64,000 nt of DNA from JAAYXS01 sp964550375 (GTDB taxonomy: Bacteria; Planctomycetota; Phycisphaerae; UBA1845; Fen-1342): the NCBI GenBank assembly GCA_964550375.1, contig CAZJYX010000012.1:43532-107531 (forward strand), read 5' to 3'. Shown piece after piece: positions 54,616-63,129 of the stretch. Every line of letters begins with the position of its first letter. Position 1 is the first letter of the stretch. Position numbers and translations under genes: made by a program. The notes below the pieces were generated by a model, which was not told where the DNA came from, made no database searches, and saw nothing but the letters and a program-made list of their open reading frames with translations.

Positions 54616-54645
54616 TTGACGGTGGCGCCGCCGATCGACTACATT
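54616..54645 (+). promoter_or_regulatory. Promoter candidate for hpf-pts genes
   Basis: TTGACG (54616-54621), an 18-base spacer and TACATT (54640-54645). The -35 matches at five of six positions. Transcription from about 54652 would leave a leader of roughly 180 bases before hpf; I see no known riboswitch in it. Confidence 0.45.
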
Positions 54646-54834
54646 TGCCGCCGGAGACTGTCTGATGTGGCTGCATATGGCCGGCAGTTGCGCGCAGCTC
54701 AGTGCCGCGGGCCTTCCGGCAGGGTTGCGCAGACGCCTATGGACGCGCGCCACGGGCTGGTGCCGCCGGACCGTCGACTACTGTCGGCGCGTTCGCCGTG
54801 ACCACAGCGCTTGCCGATGGACAAGGAGTGTGCC

Positions 54835-55155
54835 ATGCAGGTGACCGTCTCGGGCCGGCATATGGGCGTAAGCGATGCGTTGAAGGAATACTGCACTGAG
54901 AAGGCCGGCAAGCTGACCCGCTATTACGATCGCATTCAGTCGGTTGAGGTGATCATTGACGGCAAGGACGGCATACACCGAGCGGACATTATCGTCCACG
55001 CCGATTCCGCCGATCCGTTCGTCGCCACCGAAACCCATGCCGACGCCTACGCCGCCATGGACTTGATTCTGGATAAGATCAGTCGCCAATTGACGCGCCA
55101 CAAAGAGCGACTGCGCAACCGTAAGCACCCGCCGCGGGCGACGCCGGAGCCCTAG
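54835..55155 (+). CDS. hpf: Ribosome hibernation-promoting factor (HPF/RaiA family)
   Basis: A 106-residue short HPF/YfiA protein that binds the 30S decoding region and inactivates ribosomes in stationary phase. The family pattern is seen in MQVTVSGRHMGVSDALKEY, the KLTRYYDRIQSVEVII strand-helix and the long second helix ending ISRQLTRHKERL. It has no C-terminal dimerisation domain, so it is the short form. AAGGAG 6 bases upstream fixes ATG 54835. ptsN follows 34 bases later, the same order seen near rpoN in proteobacteria, but no rpoN is present here. Confidence 0.93.
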   Translation: MQVTVSGRHMGVSDALKEYCTEKAGKLTRYYDRIQSVEVIIDGKDGIHRADIIVHADSADPFVATETHADAYAAMDLILDKISRQLTRHKERLRNRKHPPRATPEP

Positions 55156-55189
55156 TAATCCGGCTGCACGTGGGGATACGGGAGTATGC

Positions 55190-55669
55190 ATGAAACTGCT
55201 CGACCTCATTCAACGAAAGTCGATAATCGCCGAACTCAAGGCCAGTGACCGCAATGCGGCCGTGCGCGAGTTGGTTCAGATCCTCGCCGACGGCGTCCTG
55301 ATCGACCCGGCACTCGTGGATTCAGTCGTTAAATCAATCATCACCCGGGAACGCACCCGCGGTACCACCGGCTTCGGCAAGGGCGTGGCCGTCCCGCACG
55401 CCAAGATCGACGGTCTGCAGCGCGTCGTGGCCGCCGTCGGCCGCAGCAGTTGCGGTATTGATTTCTCGTCACTGGATGGCGAGCCGGTCTTCGGCATATT
55501 CCTCATCGTCTCGCCGGCGGATCAGCCCGAGGAGCACCTCCGTGCGATGGACCTCGTCTTCCGCCACCTGCAGCAGGAGAAGTTCCGGAAGTTCCTGCGC
55601 CAGGCGGACGACCAGGAGAAGATATTCGACTTGTTGAAGGAAGCGGACGAGAAAATGCTCGTGGCGTAG
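55190..55669 (+). CDS. ptsN: PTS EIIA-Ntr-like protein (PtsN)
   Basis: A 159-residue phosphotransferase EIIA of the fructose/nitrogen-regulatory type. The phosphorylated histidine is H70 in GVAVPHAKI, preceded by TRERTRGTTGFG as in PtsN. It takes phosphate from HPr and usually regulates by protein contact. GGGAG is close to the ATG. Its neighbours hpf, ptsH and ptsI and the absence of EIIB/EIIC genes point to a regulatory phosphorelay. Confidence 0.92.
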   Translation: MKLLDLIQRKSIIAELKASDRNAAVRELVQILADGVLIDPALVDSVVKSIITRERTRGTTGFGKGVAVPHAKIDGLQRVVAAVGRSSCGIDFSSLDGEPVFGIFLIVSPADQPEEHLRAMDLVFRHLQQEKFRKFLRQADDQEKIFDLLKEADEKMLVA

Positions 55670-55719
55670 GTGTGGGGCACGACACATCCTGCGGATTGGA
55701 AAGGTGTGTGGTTCCAGGT

Positions 55720-55989
55720 GTGGCAGCGCAACGTGACGTGGTGATTCCAAACAAGGAGGGGCTGCATTTTCGACCGATCATGCAGTTCGTGGACACCGCG
55801 CAGCGCTTCGCGGCCCAGGTCAGGGTGCAATGTAACGGCCGTGAGGCCGACGGGCGCAGCCCCATGGAGCTGCTCATGCTCGTCGCCACCCACGGCACCT
55901 CCGTCCGCCTGGTGGCCGACGGAAACGACGCCGATGAGGCCGTGCTGGCCTTGGCGACGTTGATCGAGTCAGGATTCGGCGAGACTTAA
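55720..55989 (+). CDS. ptsH: PTS phosphocarrier HPr
   Basis: An 89-residue HPr protein. The phosphorylation site H16 is in NKEGLHFRP (Phe replaces the usual Ala after the His), and a regulatory serine, S47 in DGRSPMELLML, is present as in HPr proteins that are targets of HPr kinase. The start is uncertain: in-frame GTG codons occur at 55672, 55708 and 55720. GTG 55720 gives the length and His position expected for HPr, so it is chosen. Longer forms would add 4 to 16 residues. Confidence 0.85.
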   Translation: MAAQRDVVIPNKEGLHFRPIMQFVDTAQRFAAQVRVQCNGREADGRSPMELLMLVATHGTSVRLVADGNDADEAVLALATLIESGFGET

Positions 55990-56057
55990 GCGGGAGAGCT
56001 GACGGCATAACTCGACGCCGGGGGAAAGGCGTCGGAGACGCCGCGCTATCGCGGCTG

Positions 56058-57803
56058 ATGATGATTACGAAAAAAGGGATTAGCGCATCGCCTGGGGTGG
56101 CGATCGGACCGGCCCTGGTGCTGGACGCGGAAGAGTACCGCATCCCGCGCCGGACGATTCACCCCTCCCTGCTCGCCAACGAAGTCCGCATGCTCGACGC
56201 CGCCTTGGCAGCCTCCCGCCAGGAGGTTAACGAGCTGCGCGAGGCCGCCGCGCGCAAGCTGGGCGGCAAGACCTCGGCCATCTTCGAGTTCCACGAGAAG
56301 TTCATCGCCGATCCCAAGTTGCGCGAGGTCGTCGTCCAGCAGATCGAAAAGGGGCTGTGCACCGCCGCCTACTCTTTCAGCCAGGAGCTGAACCGCCAGC
56401 AGCGCGCCTTCCAGGCCGTGCCCAACCCCTACATCAAGGAACGCGTGCACGACCTCTACGACATCGAGAAACGCGTCCTGCGGCACATCCTCGGCCGCGC
56501 CCGCGAGGGCATCGGCCGGCTGACCGAGCCCGTCATCATCGTCGCCCACGACATCACGCCCTCCCAGGCCGTGCAGCTCAAGCGCCAGCAGATCCTCGGC
56601 TTCGCGCTTAACGTCGGCGGGCAGACCTCGCACATGGCCATCATCGCCCGGATGCTCCGCATCCCGACCGTGGTGGGCCTCAACGACATCACCGCCGACG
56701 CCTCCGGCAGCGATACCATCATCGTGGACGGCTCCCACGGCGTCGTCATCGCCGATCCCGACCCGGCCACCATCGAACGCTATCGCGCTCAGCAACGCGA
56801 GTTCCAACGCTTCGAAGTGCGCCTGCAGGGCCTGCGCGACCTGCCTGCTGTGACCCAGGACGACGTGCCCATCGCGCTGCACGCCAACATCGAAATGCCC
56901 GAGGAGGCCACCGCCGCGCTTGAGGCCGGCGCGACCGGCGTCGGGCTGTATCGCACCGAATTCCTGTTCCTGGCCAACTCCCGCATTCCCACCGAAGAGC
57001 AGCAGTACGAGACGTTCTGTGAGGCCGTTCGCCGCATGGATGGACGGCCGCTCACCCTGCGCACGATAGACCTCGGCGCCGACAAGATCGCCCCCGCCCT
57101 CGAGCTGCAGCGCGACCACAACCCCGTGCTCGGCCTGCGCTCCCTGCGCTACTGCCTGCTTAACCTCGACCTCTTCAAGACGCACCTGCGCGCCATGCTG
57201 CGGGCTTCATTGGGTGGCAACGTCCGCATCATGTTCCCCATGATCACCACCCTGATGGAGTTGCGTCAGGCCAAGGCCACGCTCGCCGACGTCATGGAGG
57301 ACCTCGAGGAGGAGGGCGTTCCTTTCTGCCGCGATGTCCCCATCGGAATAATGGTCGAAACCCCGGCCGCGGCCCTCATGGCCGACGCCCTGGCCAAGGA
57401 AGTCGCTTTCCTCAGCATCGGTACCAACGACCTGACCCAGTACACCCTGGCGGTCGACCGCGCCAACGAACGCGTCGCGCACCTGTACTCACCGCACAAC
57501 CCCGCCGTCCTGAAACTCCTGCATCAGGTCATTCGCGCCGGCCGCCGCGGCAAAACCGACGTTACCCTGTGCGGCGAAATGGCCGGCTCCCCCATCTACT
57601 GCCAACTGCTCCTCGGCCTGGGCTTGCGCACTTTCTCCATGGCCCCCAAGGACATCCCCGAGATCAAGCAGGTCGTACGCTCCACAACCATCAGCGAGTG
57701 TGAGCGGCTGGCTCGCAAGGTCATGCGCTTCGACGCCGATCGCCAGGTCCTGAACTACCTGCGCGAAGAGGCCCGTAAGCTGCTCCCCCCGGAGTTCCTC
57801 TGA
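56058..57803 (+). CDS. ptsI: PTS enzyme I
   Basis: Enzyme I phosphorylates HPr from phosphoenolpyruvate. The 581-residue length is normal. It starts KKGISASPGVAIGPALVLD, the phosphohistidine is H192 in GGQTSHMAIIAR, and the PEP-binding barrel has GATGVGLYRTEFLFL, RTIDLGADK, IMFPMI and SIGTNDLTQY. Two ATG codons in tandem (56058, 56061) are equally possible. Its stop overlaps the ATG of the next gene by one base, so translation is coupled. Confidence 0.96.
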   Translation: MMITKKGISASPGVAIGPALVLDAEEYRIPRRTIHPSLLANEVRMLDAALAASRQEVNELREAAARKLGGKTSAIFEFHEKFIADPKLREVVVQQIEKGLCTAAYSFSQELNRQQRAFQAVPNPYIKERVHDLYDIEKRVLRHILGRAREGIGRLTEPVIIVAHDITPSQAVQLKRQQILGFALNVGGQTSHMAIIARMLRIPTVVGLNDITADASGSDTIIVDGSHGVVIADPDPATIERYRAQQREFQRFEVRLQGLRDLPAVTQDDVPIALHANIEMPEEATAALEAGATGVGLYRTEFLFLANSRIPTEEQQYETFCEAVRRMDGRPLTLRTIDLGADKIAPALELQRDHNPVLGLRSLRYCLLNLDLFKTHLRAMLRASLGGNVRIMFPMITTLMELRQAKATLADVMEDLEEEGVPFCRDVPIGIMVETPAAALMADALAKEVAFLSIGTNDLTQYTLAVDRANERVAHLYSPHNPAVLKLLHQVIRAGRRGKTDVTLCGEMAGSPIYCQLLLGLGLRTFSMAPKDIPEIKQVVRSTTISECERLARKVMRFDADRQVLNYLREEARKLLPPEFL

Positions 57804-58561
57804 TGGTCGGCCGGCCACCATTATCCGATTCGCCGCCGACACCCACGCGCCTCCGTGCTGCCGTGTCGTATGCCGTGCGCGGCGACCTGCGCTTCCTCTC
57901 GCACCACGACGAGCTGCGCATGTTCCGCCGGGCCCTCATCCGCGCCGAGTGGCCCTTGCGCTACTCCGAGGGGTTTAACCCGATTCCGCGCCTGACCCTC
58001 CCCCTGCCACGCAGCGTCGGAATGGCCTCCGAATGCCAGTGGGCGCTGGTCGAGTTGTCCGAGTGGCGCTCCGCGCCTGCGCTCCACGACCGCCTGGCGC
58101 ACGCCCTGCCCGCAACGTGCCCCCTCGGTCGCGTGTGCCTCCCGGTTACAAGCATGGCGCCGCACCCCGTGCGCGCCGCCTACGCGGTCGAGCTGGAAGC
58201 GGCGGATGCGGCGTACGCCCGCCAGCGCATTGGACCGCTCCTCGCCGCCGGCGAGCTACCCGTACGCCGCAGCACTACGGAAAATCGGCCCGAACGCACG
58301 ATTGACGTTCGGCCATTTGTGGAAACATTGGTTCTGGACGGCACGACCGTGAGCATGCGCCTGCGGTTCGCAGAGCAGCAGACCGCCCGGCCGTCCGAGA
58401 TTCTCTTAGCCTTAGGCCTCGCCCCGGAACCGTATCTTCATCGCGTCCGGCGGCAGCAGGTCGAATGGGACATTGAGCTGGTGGAGTCGGGGGGGCCTGC
58501 CACCCAGCCGGAAAGGATTGAACTTGCCAAACAAGAAGAGCGTCAGCGACAAGACGACTAA
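57803..58561 (+). CDS. TIGR03936/DUF2344 protein, partner of a radical-SAM enzyme
   Basis: A 252-residue protein of the DUF2344 family. Recognisable are the LRFLSHHDELRMFRRALIRAEWPLRYSEGFNP opening (shown here by its key residues SHHD and SEGFNP) and LTLPLPRSVGMASE. These proteins usually occur beside or fused to a TIGR03960-type radical-SAM protein and near RNase E/G. The radical-SAM partner is not in this window, but rng follows with a 38-base overlap. The role is unknown; an RNA-related modification is often suspected. Confidence 0.85.
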   Translation: MVGRPPLSDSPPTPTRLRAAVSYAVRGDLRFLSHHDELRMFRRALIRAEWPLRYSEGFNPIPRLTLPLPRSVGMASECQWALVELSEWRSAPALHDRLAHALPATCPLGRVCLPVTSMAPHPVRAAYAVELEAADAAYARQRIGPLLAAGELPVRRSTTENRPERTIDVRPFVETLVLDGTTVSMRLRFAEQQTARPSEILLALGLAPEPYLHRVRRQQVEWDIELVESGGPATQPERIELAKQEERQRQDD

Positions 58562-61373
58562 ACAAACCAAACGTACCAAGAAGACCTCTCGGAAGAAGGC
58601 CTCCGCCAAACAGGCCGCCGAACCAACCGAGACCGACAACACCGTGACCGCTCACGACGAGGATAACTCCCCAACGGCGCTGGCCGAGCCGGAAGCTGCC
58701 CCGCCGAAAACTAAGCCCACCGCCAAACGCGCTACCCGCAAGACCGGTACCAAGAAGACCGACGGCGCCACAACCCGTCGCGACAAGAAGTCTTCCAAGG
58801 CCGACCAGGAGAGTACCACGAGCACGGCTACGGAGTCCGCGGAGCCCATCGCCGCGGCCGCTCCGCCTACCCCGGAGGCCGCGGTGCCGGTCCACGAGTC
58901 CGCAATCGTGGCAAAGAAGTCGCTGCCGTTGGCCGGCGAACCCGCCTTGCCGTCCGACCCGCTCGTCGAGCGTTCGGACGAGGCCATCGTGATTCGCTTC
59001 CCGCCGGTCGCGCCGCTGCCGTTCGAGGGCGAACCGCCGGCTACTCATGCCAGCACCGCCGTCGAGGAAGTCGCCGAACCGCACGTGGACGACCGGCGGC
59101 CTCCAGTCGAATCGCCTTCCGCGCCGAACGACGTGCCCAGCCCGGACGATTCCGCAGCGCTCCCAGCCATTGAGATGCCGCAGCCGGAGTTGGAGCCCGA
59201 TTCGCCCGACCTGGACGACGTGGATGCGGACCAGCCGGCCGCCACGGCCGAGGACGCTCCGCAACAGCCGCCGACAGGTGAGAAGCTCTCCGCGTCCGCG
59301 CGCCGCCGCCGCCGCCGGCGCAAAAGCCCCGAATCCGCCGAGTCTCGGCCGCCGGCTACCCCGCAATCGCGCGGCCCGGAGCCAAAGCGCGCCCCAGAAC
59401 CACAGCGCGCCCCGCAGCCGTCACCGACCCCCCGACGCGACACCCCCTCCGCATCTTCCGCCAAGCCGGGCGCCGAGCAAGCGCTCTCACCCAGCAAGAA
59501 GCGCCGCCTGCGTCGCCGGCGTAGGACCGAGCGGATCGCGGGCGAGTTGCCGGACCGGCCGGCGCGCGCCCCGGAGCCCGAACACCCCGACGAGCCGGAC
59601 GACGCGACCGAGCTGGAAGCGCCGCCCGAGCCGCCCGAGACAACCGCCCGACCAACGCCCGAAGCGGCTCACACCGACGACGAGCCGTCCGCACGACCAG
59701 CCGGCAAGCGCCGTCGCAAGCGGGGCGGTCGCGGCAAACGCCCCCTCGCGGAGCGACAAGAGCCGCAGCGGCCGGCGGAACCCGACGACGAACCTGAAGA
59801 GGACCTGGAAGACGAGCAGGAGGAAGCCCCGCCGCCCGGCACCACGCCCACCAAGGAAATGATCATCAACGTGATGCCCGGCGAGGAGTGCCGCATCGCC
59901 ATCCTGCACTCCGGCAAGCTCGAGGAGATGTATATCGAGCGCGCCTCGGCTGAAAACCACGTCGGAAATATCTACAAGGGCGTCATAACCAACGTCGAGC
60001 CCAGCATCCAGGCCGCCTTCATCGACTTCGGCCTAGGCAAGAACGGCTTCCTGCACATCTCCGACCTGCATCCCCAGTACTTCCCCAACGGCGGCGCACC
60101 GGCCGAGAACGTCGGCCGCAAAATGCCCCGCCGCAGCCGCCCGCCTATCCAACGCTGCCTGCGGCGCGGCCAGCAGGTCCTCGTGCAGATTACCAAGGAG
60201 GGCATCGGCACCAAAGGCCCGACGCTATCCACCTACATGAGCATCCCCGGCCGCTTCCTCGTAATGATGCCCGGCATGCGCCAGTTGGGCGTGTCCCGCA
60301 AAATCGAGGACGACCAGGCCCGCGAGAAGCTGCGCCGCCAACTGGACGAGCTCGAACTCCCGGACGGCATGGGCTTCATCGCCCGCACGGCCGCCCAGGA
60401 ACGCACCAAGCGCGAGCTCCAGAGCGACCTGAAGTACCTCTCCCGCCTCTGGAGCGCCGTGAATCGCCGCATCAAGGAGGAAAAAGCCCCGGCCGAACTT
60501 TATCGCGAGTCGGATCTCGTCACCCGCACGATCCGCGACCTCTACAGCCCCGAAATCGGCCGAATCGTCGTCGATGACCCAGTCATGGCCCAGCGCGCCC
60601 GCGAGTTCCTCCGTATCTTCAGCCCGCGCTCCGGCGATGTCGTCGTCGAATACACCGACCCCGAGCCGATCTTCCACCACGCCGGCATCGAGGCCGAGCT
60701 CGAACGCCTCCACACCCGCAACGTCCCCCTGCGCTCTGGCGGCTCGCTCGTCATCGAGTCCACCGAGGCCCTCGTCGCCATCGACGTCAACAGCGGCCGC
60801 TTCCGCACCGAAGACGACGCCGAAGCCACCGCCTACAAGATCAACCTCGAAGCCGCCGACGAGATCGCCCGCCAGTTGCGCCTGCGCGACCTCGGCGGAC
60901 TGATCATCATCGATTTCATCGACATGCGGCTGGAGTCGCACAAACGGGCCATCGAGCGCACCCTGACCCGCAATCTCAAGCACCACAAGGAGCGCGCCAA
61001 AATCCTGCGCATGAGCCAGTTCGGCATCATCGAGATGACGCGCCAACGCCAGCGCGCCAGCCTGACGCGCAGCGTCTATCAGGACTGCCGCCATTGCCGC
61101 GGCACCGGCTTGGTCAAAACCGCCGAATCCGTCGCCCTCGACGTGACCCGCTCGATCCAGCTCAACATCATCCGCGACAGCGTCAAGCTCATCGAGGTCG
61201 CCGTCTCGCCCGAGGTGGCGATGCTCCTGCTTAACCGCAAACGCGGCGTGCTCAGCACGCTCGAGTCGAAGCACCGCCGGACCATCTCCGTCCGGCCCGA
61301 CTCCAACTTCGGCCTCGATCACGTCGAGGTGCGCTGCTACGACCATCGCGGCCGGCCTATGACACAGGCCTAG
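58524..61373 (+). CDS. rng: Ribonuclease E/G with a long disordered N-terminal extension
   Basis: A 949-residue RNase E/G endoribonuclease. The first ~450 residues are a low-complexity tail of Lys-, then Pro/Glu/Ala/Arg-rich sequence; the catalytic part begins near EMIINVMPGEECRIAIL. The S1 domain has IYKGVITNVEPSIQAAFIDFG. Catalytic aspartates are D754 (IDVNSGRF) and D797 (IDFIDM), and the zinc-link cysteines are C855 and C858 (DCRHCRGTG); their spacings of 43 and 58 residues equal those in E. coli RNase E. TTG 58524 after AAAGGA is chosen; TTG 58473 is an alternative. The disordered region is at the N-terminus, whereas E. coli carries its scaffold at the C-terminus. Confidence 0.93.
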   Translation: MPNKKSVSDKTTKQTKRTKKTSRKKASAKQAAEPTETDNTVTAHDEDNSPTALAEPEAAPPKTKPTAKRATRKTGTKKTDGATTRRDKKSSKADQESTTSTATESAEPIAAAAPPTPEAAVPVHESAIVAKKSLPLAGEPALPSDPLVERSDEAIVIRFPPVAPLPFEGEPPATHASTAVEEVAEPHVDDRRPPVESPSAPNDVPSPDDSAALPAIEMPQPELEPDSPDLDDVDADQPAATAEDAPQQPPTGEKLSASARRRRRRRKSPESAESRPPATPQSRGPEPKRAPEPQRAPQPSPTPRRDTPSASSAKPGAEQALSPSKKRRLRRRRRTERIAGELPDRPARAPEPEHPDEPDDATELEAPPEPPETTARPTPEAAHTDDEPSARPAGKRRRKRGGRGKRPLAERQEPQRPAEPDDEPEEDLEDEQEEAPPPGTTPTKEMIINVMPGEECRIAILHSGKLEEMYIERASAENHVGNIYKGVITNVEPSIQAAFIDFGLGKNGFLHISDLHPQYFPNGGAPAENVGRKMPRRSRPPIQRCLRRGQQVLVQITKEGIGTKGPTLSTYMSIPGRFLVMMPGMRQLGVSRKIEDDQAREKLRRQLDELELPDGMGFIARTAAQERTKRELQSDLKYLSRLWSAVNRRIKEEKAPAELYRESDLVTRTIRDLYSPEIGRIVVDDPVMAQRAREFLRIFSPRSGDVVVEYTDPEPIFHHAGIEAELERLHTRNVPLRSGGSLVIESTEALVAIDVNSGRFRTEDDAEATAYKINLEAADEIARQLRLRDLGGLIIIDFIDMRLESHKRAIERTLTRNLKHHKERAKILRMSQFGIIEMTRQRQRASLTRSVYQDCRHCRGTGLVKTAESVALDVTRSIQLNIIRDSVKLIEVAVSPEVAMLLLNRKRGVLSTLESKHRRTISVRPDSNFGLDHVEVRCYDHRGRPMTQA

Positions 61374-61458
61374 CCGCCCCGCGATTCGCGACCGGGCCGC
61401 GGCGCCGGAACAACCCATCCGGCCCCGCGGCCCGACTCATCGGAAAGGACCCTTCGCC

Positions 61459-62415
61459 ATGGAGCCCAAACACCTCGGCGACGCCCTCCCGCGCCTGGTC
61501 GACCGCATCGTCGCCAGCTACTTCGCCGACGACCGCACCCAGCACATCGACAAGGAATACCTCCCCTCCACCGACGCCATCGTCAGCATCTGCAACCTGC
61601 TCATGGAGCTGACCTATCCCGGCTACTTCGGCCGCCGCGGCCTCACCCGCCACAACATCAGCTACCACGTCGGCGAACTCCTCCCCAAGCTCTGGGAGCA
61701 GCTCTCCGCCCAGATCTACCAGTGCCTCTGCCACGACGCCGAGGCCGCCGGCCGCCTGTCCGACGGCGGCGAACCCTGCCGCCGACAAGCGGTCGCCCTG
61801 GCCAACGAGTTCCTCGAGCACATCCCCGACGTCCGCGCCGAGCTCGCCAAGGACGTCCAGGCCGCCTACGACGGCGACCCCGCCGCCTGGAACACCGCCG
61901 AGTGCATCCTGGCCTACCCGGCCGTCTGGGCCATCACCATCTACCGCTACGCCCACCGCCTCTACAACCTCAACGTCCCGCTCATGCCCCGCATCATGTG
62001 CGAGCACGTCCACCGCCGCACCGGCATCGACATCCACCCCGGCGCCCGCATCGGCCGCAGCTTCTTCATCGATCACGGCACCGGCGTCGTTATCGGCGAA
62101 ACCACCGACATCGGCGACCACGTCAAGCTCTACCAGGGTGTCACCCTCGGCGCCCTCTCATTCCCCAAGGACGAACGCGGCCGCCTCATCCGCGGCCACA
62201 AACGCCACCCCACCGTCGGCGACAACGTCACCATTTACGCCAACGCCATCGTCCTCGGCGGCGAAACCACCCTCGGCGCCGGCTCGATCATCGGCGGCTC
62301 AGTTTTCCTGACCAAGGGCGTTGACCCCGGCCACCAGGTCTCCATAACCCCACCAGTGCTGAAAGTCCGCCCCTCCCGCCCCAGCACCCCCGCCGCAGAA
62401 TCCCCGCCCCCCTAG
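61459..62415 (+). CDS. cysE: Serine O-acetyltransferase
   Basis: CysE makes O-acetylserine from serine and acetyl-CoA, the precursor of cysteine. The 318-residue protein has an N-terminal helical domain and a left-handed beta-helix of hexapeptide repeats (residues ~185-300). The catalytic region reads TGIDIHPGARIGRSFFIDHGTGVVIGET, given here by its key residues IHPGA and IDHGTG with the active-site His; LYQGVTLGALS follows. The length and the extended N-terminus match EpsC/CysE proteins of planctomycetes and cyanobacteria. GGAAAGGA precedes the ATG. Confidence 0.92.
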   Translation: MEPKHLGDALPRLVDRIVASYFADDRTQHIDKEYLPSTDAIVSICNLLMELTYPGYFGRRGLTRHNISYHVGELLPKLWEQLSAQIYQCLCHDAEAAGRLSDGGEPCRRQAVALANEFLEHIPDVRAELAKDVQAAYDGDPAAWNTAECILAYPAVWAITIYRYAHRLYNLNVPLMPRIMCEHVHRRTGIDIHPGARIGRSFFIDHGTGVVIGETTDIGDHVKLYQGVTLGALSFPKDERGRLIRGHKRHPTVGDNVTIYANAIVLGGETTLGAGSIIGGSVFLTKGVDPGHQVSITPPVLKVRPSRPSTPAAESPPP

Positions 62416-62864
62416 CAACCCGTCGCGGAAGCCCCCCCCGCCGATCTTCCGGTGGCGTCGGCCGCCCCTGGCCGACGTTGAACACCAAACGACGCCCGCC
62501 GTGCCATCAAGCCCCCCCCGTCGCCCGCTTTCCGGACCACCTGCCCTGGCAGGTCGAGAACGCCCAGTCACCCGGCCGCCGCCCCGCCACCCACCCCACG
62601 CCATTCGAATTGCCCCCCGTCGCCCGCCCCGCGCCGTCCGAACCGAGCCGCGACTGTGAAGGAGCGGTTCTTCTGAGTACCCCGCCCCATCCGAACCGCC
62701 CCGCCCGCTAACCCACCCCGACCCTGCCGCCCCGCACTTTCCGGGCAATCGCTCCCCCCAGCCCCGCCCCGCCAGCTAACTCATCCGACCCTCCCCTCCC
62801 GCGCCATCTGAACAATCGCTTCCTGACAAATCCGCTCCACGTCCGCTTTTCGGACAATTTCCCC
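62416..62864. other. C-rich gap after cysE
   Basis: This stretch is strikingly C-rich on the plus strand, with runs of seven or more C and repeated CCCCGCC words, and G-poor. No gene is credible: the open frames are Pro/Arg-rich products of the composition. It contains the REP-like palindrome at 62640-62670. Confidence 0.4.
62640..62670. repeat. REP-like palindromic element
   Basis: GAACCG (62640-62645) and CGGTTC (62665-62670) flank AGCCGCGACTGTGAAGGAG. In one frame it translates to SRDCEGAV. I recall the related word SRDREGAV turning up in many falsely predicted planctomycete proteins, which would indicate an interspersed extragenic palindrome. Only one copy is seen in this window. Confidence 0.4.
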
Positions 62865-62892
62865 CTGACAACGCTCTTCCGCGCGGTATAAT
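62865..62892 (+). promoter_or_regulatory. Near-consensus sigma-70 promoter for the dockerin gene
   Basis: CTGACA (62865-62870), a 16-base spacer and a perfect TATAAT (62887-62892). This is the best promoter in the window. Transcription should start near 62899 and give a leader of about 230 bases before the ATG at 63130. Confidence 0.65.
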
Positions 62893-63129
62893 GACCTTGC
62901 CTCCTGGATTCCGATCACGCCCGGCTCGTCCGGACGCCGGGGGCCCGACCTCACGGGGAGCGTCGGCCCGTCAACCCATCAACTCACCGGGAGGCAACAG
63001 GGCCACGCCATGCGTGCGAGTACACGCCGCCAGTTCCCGATCATGGCCACCACGGCCGTGTGTCAATTGTTGGGCGCATGTCGTATCAAGGCCACTTGTC
63101 GAATCGGCGGAAAGCAAAGGAGTGGAATC

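Noticed and set aside
62478..62711. 77-codon frame in the C-rich gap
   Set aside because: Pro/Arg-rich translation of a C-rich stretch and of the REP-like palindrome, with no ribosome-binding site or family.
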